Positions 1-8,386 of a stretch of 64,000 bases of DNA are shown one piece after another. The stretch covers positions 3,906,001 through 3,970,000 of the forward strand of contig NZ_CP032698.1 of the NCBI RefSeq assembly GCF_003627815.1, in the 5' to 3' direction. Below the pieces are notes generated by a model. It was not told where the DNA came from, ran no database searches, and saw nothing but the letters and a program-made list of their open reading frames with translations. Made by a program: the position numbers and the translations under genes. The stretch is from Streptomyces hundungensis (GTDB lineage Bacteria; Actinomycetota; Actinomycetes; Streptomycetales; Streptomycetaceae). Each line of letters opens with the position of its first letter. Within the stretch, counting starts at the first letter, position 1.

Positions 1-403
1 ACTCTTCACCTCGACCAGCTACCCGGCCGACTACGGCTTCGTCGAGAACACCCTCGGCGAGGACGGCGACCCGCTGGACGCCCTGGTCCTGCTCGACGAG
101 CCGACCTTCCCGGGCTGCGTCATCAAGTGCCGTGCGATCGGCATGTTCCGGATGACCGACGAGGCCGGCGGCGACGACAAGCTGCTGTGCGTCCCGGCGT
201 CCGACCCGCGCGTGGAGCACCTGCGCGACATCCACCACGTCTCCGAGTTCGACCGCCTGGAGATCCAGCACTTCTTCGAGGTCTACAAGGACCTGGAGCC
301 CGGCAAGTCCGTCGAGGGCGCCGACTGGGTCGGCCGCGTCGAGGCCGAGGCCGAGGTCGAGGCCTCCTACAAGCGCCTCGAGGCGCAGGGCGGCGCGCAC
401 TGA
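1..403 (+). CDS. ppa: Inorganic pyrophosphatase, C-terminal part (5' end outside window)
   Basis: Soluble family I inorganic pyrophosphatase, which hydrolyses pyrophosphate to phosphate and so pulls biosynthetic reactions forward in the cytoplasm. The reading frame is open from base 2 and ends with TGA at 401-403. About 133 residues are present and the N-terminus lies upstream of the window. The peptide contains the family signature [11 protein letters not shown] (bases 62-94), whose aspartates bind the catalytic magnesium ions, and the usual Lys/Glu-rich C-terminal helix ending in AQGGAH. A strong hairpin terminator follows 13 bases after the stop, so this is the end of its transcript. The identity is secure; only the start is missing. 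Confidence 0.95.
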   Translation, partial: LFTSTSYPADYGFVENTLGEDGDPLDALVLLDEPTFPGCVIKCRAIGMFRMTDEAGGDDKLLCVPASDPRVEHLRDIHHVSEFDRLEIQHFFEVYKDLEPGKSVEGADWVGRVEAEAEVEASYKRLEAQGGAH

Positions 404-416
404 CGCGCGACCTTCC

Positions 417-467
417 GGTACGACTGCGGGCGGTGCACCTCCGGGGTGCGCCGCCCGCAGTCGTACC
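417..467 (+). terminator. Long hairpin terminator after ppa
   Basis: Arms 417-439 and 445-467 pair over 23 base pairs with a single G-T wobble, around a 5-base loop (440-444). There is no T-run, which is common for Streptomyces terminators. It separates ppa from the exporter gene starting at 531. Confidence 0.85.
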
Positions 468-530
468 AGCTCATGACCACCCACATACTGGGCAGACGCA
501 CGCAAGCGGCCGGAGGGAGGCGAGGGGCCA

Positions 531-2180
531 GTGGTGGCCGAGCAGCACGATGTGATCGAGGACCGCAAGCCGCAGTCCGACGAGGCGCGCAGCGCCTTCA
601 CGCCACCCGAGGGCGTGGAACAGCCGCAGGTGGCCGAGGAAGAGTCCCCGACCTCCGAGTTCGCCCTCCCCGCGGGTCTCGCCACCCCGGTGATCGAGGC
701 CCCCGCCGAACAGCCGGCCTCCGCGTTCACCCCGCCCAGCGCCTACACCGCACGCGAACCGAACCCGATGTCCACCACCGGGTCCATGCCGCTCGTGCGG
801 CTGTCCAAGGACGCGCCCTGGCAGGACCGGATGCGCACCATGCTGCGCATGCCGGTCGGTGACCGGCCGGTGGCCGAGCCGATCCAGAAGCACGACGACG
901 CGGGCCCAGCGGTGCCCCGCGTCCTCGACCTGGTGCTGCGCATCGGCGAGCTGCTGCTGGCGGGCGGCGAGGGCGCCGAGGACGTCGAGGCCGCGATGTT
1001 CGCGATCTGCCGCAGCTACGGCCTGGACCGCTGCGAGCCGACGGTCACCTTCACCATGCTGGCCATCACCCACCAGCCCTCGCTCGTGGACGACCCGGTG
1101 ACGGCCAACCGCACCGTGCGCCGCCGCGGCACCGACTACACCCGCCTGGCGGCCGTGCACCGGCTCGTCACGGACATGACCAGCGAGGACCACGAGGTCT
1201 CGCTCGAAGAGGCCTACCGGCGCCTCGCGGAGATCCGACGCAACCGCCACCCCTACCCGGGCTGGGCCCTCACCACCGCCTGCGGACTCCTCGCCGGTGC
1301 GGCCTCCGTCCTGCTCGGCGGCGGCATCACGGTGTTCCTGGTGGCGGCGGTCGGCGCGGTCCTCGGCGACCGGCTCGCCTGGCTGTGCGCGTCCCGCGGG
1401 CTGCCGGAGTTCTACCAGTTCGCCGTGGCCGCCATGCCGCCCGCCGCGATGGGCGTGGCCCTCAGCCTGCTCCAGTGGGACCTCAGCGCGCCCGCGGTCA
1501 TCACCGGTGGCCTGTTCGCCCTGATCCCCGGACGGGCCCTGGTGGCGGCCGTCCAGGACGGCCTGACCGGCTTCTACGTCACGGCGGCGGCCCGGCTGCT
1601 CGAAGTCGGGTACTTCTTCGTCGCGATCGTCGTCGGCGTCCTGACCGTCCTGTACGGCGGGCTGCAAATCGACGCCCAGCTCAACCCCGAGGGCACCTTC
1701 CAGCCCATCGACCGGCCGATTCTTCAGACCCTCGCGTCGATCCTGCTCTGCCTGACCTTCGCGGTCCTGCTCCAGCAGGACCGTTCCACCGTCCTGATCG
1801 TGGCCGCGAACGGCGGTGTCGCCTGGGTGGTGTACGCCTCGATCGCGGTCACCGCGGGAGGCTCCCCGATCATGGCGACGGCCGTCGCGGCCGGCCTGGT
1901 CGGCCTGTTCGGCCAGTTGCTCTCGCGGTACTGGCACACCTCCGCGCTGCTCTACGTGACCGCGGCCATCGGCCCGCTGCTGCCCGGTAGCGCCACGTAC
2001 TTCGGTGTCCTGGCGATCGCCCAGAACCACCTCAACCAGGGCGTCACCTCGCTGGCCAAGGCGGCGGCCCTCGCCCTGGCCATCGCGATCGGCGTGAACC
2101 TCGGCAACGAGATCGCCCGCCTGTTCCTGCGGACGCCCGGCGCGAGCCGCGCCGCCGCGAAGCGGACCCGCGGCTTCTGA
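531..2180 (+). CDS. ThrE-family threonine/serine exporter-like membrane protein
   Basis: 549-residue integral membrane protein of the ThrE family (DUF1212 plus the C-terminal ThrE_2 type domain), known in Corynebacterium for exporting threonine and serine. The first ~130 residues are hydrophilic and rich in Pro, Glu and Ala, so probably cytoplasmic. A conserved soluble segment (about 140-250, including EPTVTFTMLAITH) comes next, followed by about ten hydrophobic segments from residue ~245 to ~530. The GTG at 531 is preceded by a good ribosome site (GGAGGG at 512-517); a second GTG at 534 is equally possible. The gene stands alone after the ppa terminator and converges on the DedA gene with an 11-base gap. 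The substrate cannot be read from sequence. Confidence 0.85.
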   Translation: MVAEQHDVIEDRKPQSDEARSAFTPPEGVEQPQVAEEESPTSEFALPAGLATPVIEAPAEQPASAFTPPSAYTAREPNPMSTTGSMPLVRLSKDAPWQDRMRTMLRMPVGDRPVAEPIQKHDDAGPAVPRVLDLVLRIGELLLAGGEGAEDVEAAMFAICRSYGLDRCEPTVTFTMLAITHQPSLVDDPVTANRTVRRRGTDYTRLAAVHRLVTDMTSEDHEVSLEEAYRRLAEIRRNRHPYPGWALTTACGLLAGAASVLLGGGITVFLVAAVGAVLGDRLAWLCASRGLPEFYQFAVAAMPPAAMGVALSLLQWDLSAPAVITGGLFALIPGRALVAAVQDGLTGFYVTAAARLLEVGYFFVAIVVGVLTVLYGGLQIDAQLNPEGTFQPIDRPILQTLASILLCLTFAVLLQQDRSTVLIVAANGGVAWVVYASIAVTAGGSPIMATAVAAGLVGLFGQLLSRYWHTSALLYVTAAIGPLLPGSATYFGVLAIAQNHLNQGVTSLAKAAALALAIAIGVNLGNEIARLFLRTPGASRAAAKRTRGF

Positions 2181-2191
2181 CCCGGCCGGGC

Positions 2192-2884
2192 TCAGCGCTT
2201 GGCGTGGCGGCCGCCGCGCTGGGTGGCCTGGCCGCCGGGGCCCTCGGACACCGGCGGGTTCTTCTTCGCCTTGGAGCGGGCCCGCAGGAACTCGATGGCG
2301 ATCGGCACGACCGAGATGAGCACGATCGCCACCAGCATCAGCTCGATGTGCTGGTGCACGAACTCCACATTGCCGAGCGCCGCGCCGAGCAGGGTGACGC
2401 CCGCGCCCCACAGGGTGCCGCCGATGACGTTGAAGGTGACGAACGAGCGGTAGTTCATGCCGCTGACGCCCGCGATGATCGGCGTGAACGTCCGCACGAT
2501 CGGCACGAAGCGCGCCAGCACCAGCGACTTCGGCCCGTACTTCTCGAAGAACTCGTGGGCCTTCTCCACGTTCTCCTGCTTGAAGAGGCGGGAGTCGGGC
2601 CGGGTGAAGAGGGAGGGGCCCACCTTCTTGCCGAACAGATAGCCCACCTGGTCGCCGAGGACCGCGGCGAGCACCACCAGGACGCACACCAGCCACAGCG
2701 GGGTGTCCAGCTTGCCGGTGGTGACCAGGAGGCCGGTGGTGAACAGGAGCGAGTCACCCGGCAGGAAGAAGCCGATGAGCAGCCCCGACTCGGCGAAGAC
2801 GATGATCAACAGGCCGGCGAGGCCGAAGGTGCCCAGCAGATAGTCGGGGTCCAGCCAGCTCGGTCCGAGGGCGAGGGAAGTCAC
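2192..2884 (-). CDS. DedA-family (SNARE-associated/VTT) membrane protein
   Basis: 230-residue polytopic inner-membrane protein of the DedA superfamily, whose members act in lipid-carrier or phospholipid flipping and in membrane homeostasis. The diagnostic motif E-x7-F-x-PGDS is at residues 32-45, and the second motif FVPIVRTFTPIIAG is near the middle. Both belong to the re-entrant loops of the fold. The C-terminus is basic and cytoplasmic (HAKR). Translation starts at GTG 2884, with AGGAG about ten bases upstream. The gene is single and convergent with the ThrE-type gene. The family is certain; which lipid it handles is unknown. Confidence 0.9.
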   Translation of the reverse strand: MTSLALGPSWLDPDYLLGTFGLAGLLIIVFAESGLLIGFFLPGDSLLFTTGLLVTTGKLDTPLWLVCVLVVLAAVLGDQVGYLFGKKVGPSLFTRPDSRLFKQENVEKAHEFFEKYGPKSLVLARFVPIVRTFTPIIAGVSGMNYRSFVTFNVIGGTLWGAGVTLLGAALGNVEFVHQHIELMLVAIVLISVVPIAIEFLRARSKAKKNPPVSEGPGGQATQRGGRHAKR

Positions 2885-3021
2885 GGGTACCGGGCTCCTG
2901 GGTGTGGGTGTGGGACGGGCTGTCCGCCGTCGGCAGCCAAAGTTATCAACGTAACGGGCGCGGGCGTGGTTCCAGGGGCAGGCTGGGTACAGCCGACAAG
3001 GCCCGACGGAAGGCGAACCCC

Positions 3022-3387
3022 ATGGGCATCGAGGAGTACGGCGGCGGACAGACTCCGCAGTCGGACGTGCTGGTCGTCACCACCAACGACGTACCCGGCT
3101 ACACCGTGCAGCAGGTCATCGGCGAGGTCTTCGGGCTGACCGTACGCTCGCGCCATCTGGGCAGCCAGATCGGCGCCGGGCTCAAGTCGATGATCGGCGG
3201 CGAGCTGAAGGGCCTCACCAAGACGCTGGTCGAGACCCGCAACCAGGCGATGGAGCGCCTGGTGGCCCAGGCGAAGGCGCGGGGCGCGAACGCGGTCCTG
3301 ATGATGCGGTTCGACGTGACGGAGGCGGCGGACGTGGGGACGGAGGTCTGCGCGTACGGAACCGCGGTGATCCTCGCCCGCACCTGA
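3022..3387 (+). CDS. YbjQ/UPF0145 family protein
   Basis: 121-residue cytosolic protein of the YbjQ (UPF0145, putative heavy-metal-binding) family, which forms pentameric rings in solved structures; its role is unclear. Core features are visible: the VLVVTTNDVPGYTVQQVIGE first strand and helix, an amphipathic middle helix with ETRNQAMERLVAQA, then GANAVLMMRFDV and the terminal strand YGTAVIL. The reading frame is open further upstream, but homologues start near MGIEEYGGG, so ATG 3022 was chosen. No strong ribosome site is visible. It lies 56 bases before glutamate decarboxylase on the same strand and may share its transcript. Confidence 0.85.
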   Translation: MGIEEYGGGQTPQSDVLVVTTNDVPGYTVQQVIGEVFGLTVRSRHLGSQIGAGLKSMIGGELKGLTKTLVETRNQAMERLVAQAKARGANAVLMMRFDVTEAADVGTEVCAYGTAVILART

Positions 3388-3443
3388 CGGCACCCCTGCC
3401 CCACCCCCCTCAACCACCCTCCCCCGAAAGGGAGTTGACGATC

Positions 3444-4877
3444 ATGGCACTGCACCGCGGCGGCAACGAGAAGGAGCGGCACCTCGACGAGAAGGAGTAC
3501 GCGCGGCTCGCCCTGAACCCCTTCTTCGGGGAGGCCGACCCGGTCGGCTCCATGACCTCCGCGCCCCCGCGGCACCGGCTGCCCGACCGGCCGCTGGCCC
3601 CGGCGACCGCGTACCAGCTGGTCCACGACGAGCTGATGCTCGACGGCAATTCCCGGCTCAACCTGGCCACCTTCGTCACCACCTGGATGGAACCGCAGGC
3701 CGGGGTCCTCATGGCGGAGTGCCGGGACAAGAACATGATCGACAAGGACGAGTACCCGCGCACCGCCGAACTGGAGCGGCGCTGCGTGGCCATGCTCGCC
3801 GACCTGTGGCACGCGCCCGACCCCAGCGCCGCCGTCGGCTGCTCGACCACGGGCTCCAGCGAGGCCTGCATGCTCGCCGGGATGGCGCTCAAACGGCGCT
3901 GGATGCAGCGCAACGCGGACCGCTACCCCTCCCGCGAGGCCCGCCCCAACCTCGTCATGGGCGTCAATGTGCAGGTCTGCTGGGAGAAGTTCTGCGCCTT
4001 CTGGGAGGTCGAGGCGCGCCAGGTGCCCATGGAGGGCGACCGCTTCCACCTCGACCCCGAGGCCGCGGCCGCGCTCTGCGACGAGAACACGATCGGGGTC
4101 GTCGGGGTGCTCGGCTCGACCTTCGACGGGTCGTACGAGCCGGTCGCCGCGCTCTGCTCGGCGCTCGACGATTTGCAGGAGCGTACGGGGCTGGACGTGC
4201 CCGTCCATGTCGACGGGGCCTCCGGGGCGATGGTCGCGCCCTTCCTCGACGAGGACCTGGTGTGGGACTTCCGGCTGCCCCGGGTGTCCTCCATCAACAC
4301 CTCCGGGCACAAGTACGGGCTCGTCTACCCCGGGGTCGGCTGGGCGCTGTGGCGCACGGCGGCCGACCTCCCCGAGGAGCTGGTCTTCCGGGTCAACTAC
4401 CTCGGCGGCGACATGCCGACCTTCGCGCTCAACTTCTCGCGGCCGGGGGCGCAGGTGGTGGCGCAGTACTACACGTTCCTGCGGCTCGGGCGGGAGGGCT
4501 ACCGGGCGGTGCAGCAGACCGCCCGGGACGTCGCGCGGGGGCTCGCGGAGCGGATCGAGGCGTTCGGGGACTTCCAACTCCTCACCCGGGGGGACGACTT
4601 GCCGGTGTTCGCCTTCACCACGACGCCGGAGGTGCGGCGGTACGACGTGTTCGACGTCTCGCGCCGGCTGCGGGAGCGGGGGTGGTTGGTGCCCGCGTAC
4701 ACCTTCCCGGCGAACCGGGAGGACCTGTCGGTGCTGAGGGTGGTCTGCCGCAACGGCTTCTCCTCCGACCTGGCGGGTCTGCTCATGGAGGACCTCGGCC
4801 GACTCCTCCCCGAACTGCGGCAGCAGGCCGCCCCACTGGGCCGCGACGAATCGAAGTCCACGGCCTTCCACCACTGA
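3444..4877 (+). CDS. gadB: Glutamate decarboxylase (PLP-dependent, GadA/GadB type)
   Basis: 477-residue fold-type I PLP enzyme that converts glutamate to GABA and CO2, consuming a proton. Visible landmarks are the NPFFGEADP segment near the N-terminus, GSSEACMLAGMALKRRW (substrate/PLP region), the PLP-binding aspartate D257 in HVDGASGAM, and the Schiff-base lysine K290 in SGHKYG. The C-terminal part VVCRNGFS is typical of the family. ATG 3444 has GGGAG at 3430-3434; TTG 3435 is in frame but overlaps that site. No GABA antiporter is adjacent, so its use in acid resistance versus GABA metabolism is open. The stop is followed immediately by a large repeat tract. Confidence 0.93.
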   Translation: MALHRGGNEKERHLDEKEYARLALNPFFGEADPVGSMTSAPPRHRLPDRPLAPATAYQLVHDELMLDGNSRLNLATFVTTWMEPQAGVLMAECRDKNMIDKDEYPRTAELERRCVAMLADLWHAPDPSAAVGCSTTGSSEACMLAGMALKRRWMQRNADRYPSREARPNLVMGVNVQVCWEKFCAFWEVEARQVPMEGDRFHLDPEAAAALCDENTIGVVGVLGSTFDGSYEPVAALCSALDDLQERTGLDVPVHVDGASGAMVAPFLDEDLVWDFRLPRVSSINTSGHKYGLVYPGVGWALWRTAADLPEELVFRVNYLGGDMPTFALNFSRPGAQVVAQYYTFLRLGREGYRAVQQTARDVARGLAERIEAFGDFQLLTRGDDLPVFAFTTTPEVRRYDVFDVSRRLRERGWLVPAYTFPANREDLSVLRVVCRNGFSSDLAGLLMEDLGRLLPELRQQAAPLGRDESKSTAFHH

Positions 4878-5355
4878 CGCCCCTGGGGCTCGCCCCAGAC
4901 CCCGATCGCGCCTAAAGGGCGCTCGTCCTCAATCGCCGGACGGGCTGAGGTTGCCGATGCGGGCCCGCACCAGTGCCGCTAGGGGCGCGGGGAACTGCGC
5001 GAGAAGCGGGCACGGTCCGCAGCCAAAAGCCCCTGGGGCTCCGCCCCAGACCCCATTCGCGCCTGAACGGCGCTCGTCCTCAATCGCCGGACAGGCTGAG
5101 GTTGCCTGCACTGGCCAGCACCGAGCACTTAAGGGGCGCGAGGAACTGCGCGACCAGCCACCCACGGCCCGCAGCCGACGGCGGGTTTTCAGGGGCGCGA
5201 GGAACTGCGCGACCAGCCACCCACGGCCCGCAGCCGACGGCGGGTTTTCAGGGGCGCGAGGAACTGCGCGACCAGCCACACTCCGCCCGCAGGCGAAGAC
5301 GGGTTAGGGGCGCGGGGAACTGCGCAAACGGCGCCCCGGCCCGCGGCCGGGGACG
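4878..5355. repeat. Composite intergenic repeat tract 1 (modules B, A x5)
   Basis: Gene-free gap between convergent gadB and the PadR gene, filled by recurring modules. Module B occurs at about 4880-4949 and 5028-5100. It has a CTGGGGC/GCCCCAG hairpin, then a GCGCC..GGCGC stem, then CTCGTCCTCAATCGCCGGA. Module A, with core GGAACTGCGCGA, begins near 4978, 5133, 5192, 5251 and 5307. Copies 5133-5191 and 5192-5250 are identical over 59 bases. The same modules recur in nine other gaps of this window. The short stems in B could act as convergent terminators. Confidence 0.9.
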
Positions 5356-5958
5356 TTACCCCCGGAGGGTTTCGGGGAGGGGCGGGGTGGGGGAGTCACC
5401 CTCGCCTGCGAAGACGTACGCCCCACCCTCGATCCGCCCGATCAACCCCCGCGTCCACTCCGCCCCCGCCTCCGCCGAGTGAACCCACATGTTCATGATC
5501 TCCCCAATGTGCCCGTACCGCTGGGGCGAAGCCCCCGCCAGGTAGTACTCCGTCACCGCCCCCCGCCACCGCGCCAACCGCTCCAACCGGTCACGCAGCA
5601 GCGAGAGGACCTCCGCACGCGGCAGGTCCACCATGAAGCCGAGCGCCGCGGAGAGCGCGTCCAGCTTCTGGTCGTAGGAGGAGAGCGCCTCGCGCAGCAG
5701 CCGGAAGTACTCCTCGCGCCCCGCCTCCGTCAGCTCGTACTCGGTGCGCGGCGGCCCGCCCGCCGTACTGGGCGCCACCTCGTGGGCCAGCAGCACGCCC
5801 TGCTTGGCCATGTGTTTGAGGGCGTGGTAGATCGACCCGGGCTTGGCGTTGGACCACTCGTGGGCTCCCCAGTACTCCAGGTCGCTGCGCACCTGATAGC
5901 CGTGCGCCCGGCCGTGCCCGCGTACCGCACCGAGGACGAGGAGACGGATGGTTGACAT
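5356..5958 (-). CDS. PadR-family transcriptional regulator
   Basis: 200-residue regulator with an N-terminal PadR winged helix (residues ~5-85, TIRLLVLGAVRGHGRAHGYQV and KPGSIYHALKHMAKQGVL) and a C-terminal dimerisation helix region (Vir_act_alpha-C type, ~100-180). The start is taken as ATG 5958 because the winged helix begins there; an upstream in-frame extension is low-complexity. No ribosome site precedes it, but TAGGCT at 5966-5971 (minus strand) lies 7 bases before the ATG, fitting a leaderless transcript. The last ~12 codons (SPTPPLPETLRG) are written by the repeat module GGAGGGTTTCGGG-type element that is non-coding elsewhere. The target gene is unknown. Confidence 0.88.
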   Translation of the reverse strand: MSTIRLLVLGAVRGHGRAHGYQVRSDLEYWGAHEWSNAKPGSIYHALKHMAKQGVLLAHEVAPSTAGGPPRTEYELTEAGREEYFRLLREALSSYDQKLDALSAALGFMVDLPRAEVLSLLRDRLERLARWRGAVTEYYLAGASPQRYGHIGEIMNMWVHSAEAGAEWTRGLIGRIEGGAYVFAGEGDSPTPPLPETLRG

Positions 5959-5996
5959 GGCCGCAAGCCTATGGCCTCGGCCACCGGCCCATGGCC

Positions 5997-6533
5997 TCAA
6001 CCGTTTGCGAGCGCCACCAACTCGAACGCCGTCTTGCCGTCGATGGATTCACGGATGATGTCCGCGTGCCCGGCGTGCCGCGCGAACTCCTCGATGAGGT
6101 GGAGCATCAGCCACCGCATCGACACCTGCCCGTCCTTGGGGAACCAGGGCGCGTCGGGAAGCGGGAAGGTGTCGTCGAGGGAGGGCACCGTGCGGATGAA
6201 CTCCTCGGTCTGGGCGGCCACTTCGGCCCAGAAGGCCAACATGCCCTCGACGGTCTCGTCGCCGACCAGCAGGAAGCTCTCGTGCCAGTTCGCCTCGGAG
6301 CGCTGCTTCTCGTTGGGGATCTGCTGCGCCATCCGCAGCCAGTTCAGCTCGCACTCGGCCACGTGCTTGAGCAGCCCGGACAGGGACAGCTCACCGGCGC
6401 TCGGCCGGCTCGCGGCCTGCTCCTCGGTGAGGCCGATGAGAGCGCGCCGCACCCCGCCGCGCTGGGCTTCCACGAAGAGGAGGAGCGCGCCGCGCTCGTC
6501 GCCGCGGGCCTCTGAGGGAACGTGCGTGACCAT
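5997..6533 (-). CDS. DinB-like (DUF664) family protein
   Basis: 178-residue protein of the DinB/YfiT four-helix-bundle superfamily, several of whose actinobacterial members are mycothiol- or bacillithiol-dependent metalloenzymes. Typical features are LSLSGLLKHVAECELNWL near residue 50 and WLMLHLIEEFARHAGHADIIRE near the C-terminus. Histidines in these helices sit where the family binds a divalent metal. ATG 6533 matches the homologous start. The frame stays open to 6890 only because it crosses the inverted-repeat element, and that upstream stretch is not considered coding. The stop is 38 bases upstream of the PadR start on the same strand, so the two may be linked. The substrate is unknown. 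Confidence 0.85.
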   Translation of the reverse strand: MVTHVPSEARGDERGALLLFVEAQRGGVRRALIGLTEEQAASRPSAGELSLSGLLKHVAECELNWLRMAQQIPNEKQRSEANWHESFLLVGDETVEGMLAFWAEVAAQTEEFIRTVPSLDDTFPLPDAPWFPKDGQVSMRWLMLHLIEEFARHAGHADIIRESIDGKTAFELVALANG

Positions 6534-6658
6534 GATCCAACCGCCTTCGTTCAAGTCCGTCCGGCCCGGGTACTGGCCGCTGACAAGAACCACGGTAGGC
6601 GGGATAGAGGTCAGATCCTGTCCGCTTGGGACGGCCGAACGAGAACGCCCCGGCGGAA

Positions 6659-6851
6659 CTAGGGCCTGTCCGGCGGATCTTGTCTGGGACGCGGGGGGCC
6701 GGCACGCCCATCTGCGGCGTTGTCGTCGGTTGCCGACGCTCCGCGTCGCCGCCCTCCTCCGCCTTGCAGCTGGACGCACCAGCCCCCCGCTCACCAGCGC
6801 GACAAGGCCAAGGCACCTTGACGGCGACCAGATCCGCCGGACAGGCCCTAG
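6659..6851. mobile_element. Miniature inverted-repeat element (MITE-like, ~190 bp)
   Basis: Non-coding block bounded by perfect terminal inverted repeats: 6661-6680 and 6830-6849 match over 20 bases, and the match extends to 22 bp when the flanking CTAG at both ends (6659-6662 and 6848-6851) is included. CTAG at each border may be a target duplication. The interior is GC-rich with no ORF of its own. From memory, ends of the form GGCCTGTCCGGCGGATC recur in many Streptomyces intergenic regions. That suggests a family mobilised in trans by an IS5-like transposase, which is inference. No transposase is encoded here. Confidence 0.75.
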
Positions 6852-8305
6852 AACGGGAACGGGCTGCGTTCGTGCTGGACCGAGATCCACTTCTGGGTCG
6901 TGAACGCCTCGACCGTCGAGTCGCCGTTCAGCCGCCCGAGCCCCGAGTACTTCTCGCCGCCGAAGGCGACCAGCGGCTCGTCCTGGATGGTCGAGTCGTT
7001 GACGTGCATCATCCCCGTCTCGATCCGCTTGGCGAACCGCACCCCGCGCTCCACGTTGGCGGTGTGCACGGCCCCGCTGAGCCCGTAGGGGCTGTCGTTC
7101 GCCATGCGCACGGCCTCCTCCTCGCCGTCGAAGGAGATGAGCAGGGCGACCGGACCGAAGATCTCCTGGCGCAGTACGGTCGAATCGGCGGGCAGGCCCG
7201 TCAGCACGGTGGGCTCCACCAGGTTGCCGCGCGTGCGGCCCCGTACCAGCGCGGTGGCGCCCTCCGCGAGCGCCTGCTCGACCAGTGACGTCAGCGACTC
7301 CGCCTGGAAGTTGTTGATGACGGGGCCGATGTCGGTGGCGGGGTCGGCCGGGTCGCCGGTCCTGAGCGAGGCGATCTTCGCGAGGAACTTGCCCGTGAAC
7401 TCCTCCTCCACCGACCGGTCGACCAGGATCCGGTTGGCGGCCATGCAGACCTGGCCCTGGTAGACGAAGCGGCTGAAGACCGCCGCGTCCACCGCGTAGT
7501 CGAGGTCCGCGTCGTCGAGGACGACCAGGGCGCTGTTGCCGCTCAGCTCCAGGATGACGCGCTTGAAGTGGCTGCCGGCCACCGAGGCGACATGGCGGCC
7601 GGTGCGGTCGGAGCCCGCGAACGAGATCACCTTGGGGACGGGGTGCTCTATCAGCGCGTCACCGATCTCGGCGATGTCGGTGACCAGGACGTTCAACAGG
7701 CCGGCCGGCAGCCCCGCATCCTTGAAGATCTTGGCGATGAGCCCGCCGCCGACGACCGGTGCGTTCTGGTTCGGCTTGATCACGACCGCGTTGCCCAACG
7801 CCAGCGCGGGGGCGACGGACTTGAGGGTGACCAGGAAGGGGAAGTTGAACGGGCTGATCACCCCGATCACGCCGACCGGCAGGCGGTAGACCCGGTTCTC
7901 CTTGCCGTCGACCGGCGACGGCAGGATGCGGCCCTCGGGGCGCAGCGCGAGCTGGATCGCCTCGCGCAGGAACTCCTTGGCGAGGTGGACCTCGTACACC
8001 GCCTTGAGCCGGGTGCCGCCCAGCTCGCTGACGATGGCCTCGATGATCTCGGCCTCGCGCTCCTCGGTGATGCGCAGGGCGCGCTCGAAGACGAGTCTGC
8101 GGGTGTACGGATTGGTCCGGGCCCACTCGCGCTGCGCGCGCTCGGCGGCGCGATAGGCCTCGTCGACCTCCTCGACGGTGGCCACGGTGATGGAGGCGAG
8201 CTTCTCCCCGTTGTACGGATCGAAGTCGATGATGTCCCACGACCCACTGCCGGTGCGCCACTGGCCGTCTATGAACTGGTGGGCGAGGTCGGTGAAGAAG
8301 GACAT
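6848..8305 (-). CDS. Aldehyde dehydrogenase (benzaldehyde/vanillin dehydrogenase-like)
   Basis: 485-residue NAD(P)-dependent aldehyde dehydrogenase that oxidises aldehydes to acids. The catalytic pair is visible: general base E253 in ILELSGNS and nucleophile C287 in GQVCMAANR, 34 residues apart as in the family. VISPFNFPF and KPNQNAP form the cofactor-binding N169/K-type motifs, and EIFGPV is near the C-terminus. The sequence looks closest to the aromatic-aldehyde branch, but the substrate is not decidable. ATG 8305 begins MSFFTDL; an in-frame start further upstream is possible. The stop codon TAG (6848-6850) is part of the border CTAG of the MITE-like element, so the insertion ended exactly at the end of the gene. 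Confidence 0.92.
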   Translation of the reverse strand: MSFFTDLAHQFIDGQWRTGSGSWDIIDFDPYNGEKLASITVATVEEVDEAYRAAERAQREWARTNPYTRRLVFERALRITEEREAEIIEAIVSELGGTRLKAVYEVHLAKEFLREAIQLALRPEGRILPSPVDGKENRVYRLPVGVIGVISPFNFPFLVTLKSVAPALALGNAVVIKPNQNAPVVGGGLIAKIFKDAGLPAGLLNVLVTDIAEIGDALIEHPVPKVISFAGSDRTGRHVASVAGSHFKRVILELSGNSALVVLDDADLDYAVDAAVFSRFVYQGQVCMAANRILVDRSVEEEFTGKFLAKIASLRTGDPADPATDIGPVINNFQAESLTSLVEQALAEGATALVRGRTRGNLVEPTVLTGLPADSTVLRQEIFGPVALLISFDGEEEAVRMANDSPYGLSGAVHTANVERGVRFAKRIETGMMHVNDSTIQDEPLVAFGGEKYSGLGRLNGDSTVEAFTTQKWISVQHERSPFPF

Positions 8306-8386
8306 GCCATCCCCTACTGCTGTGTCCGCCGGCTTCGCGCGGTCAATCGCGTCACTGGCCTGATGTGACGTCATTCTACTGGCGGG

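Noticed and set aside
471..2696. 741-codon open frame on the minus strand over the ThrE and DedA genes
   Set aside because: It lies antisense to two clear membrane-protein genes and its translation is Arg/Gly/Asp/Glu-rich low-complexity, as expected from the complementary strand of high-GC genes.
5133..5350. CRISPR-like regular repeats
   Set aside because: The copies are directly adjacent (59-bp period) with no unique spacers, and the same module is dispersed across ten gaps.
6534..6890. N-terminal extension of the DinB-like protein
   Set aside because: The frame is open only because it crosses the inverted-repeat element; the conserved part starts at 6533.
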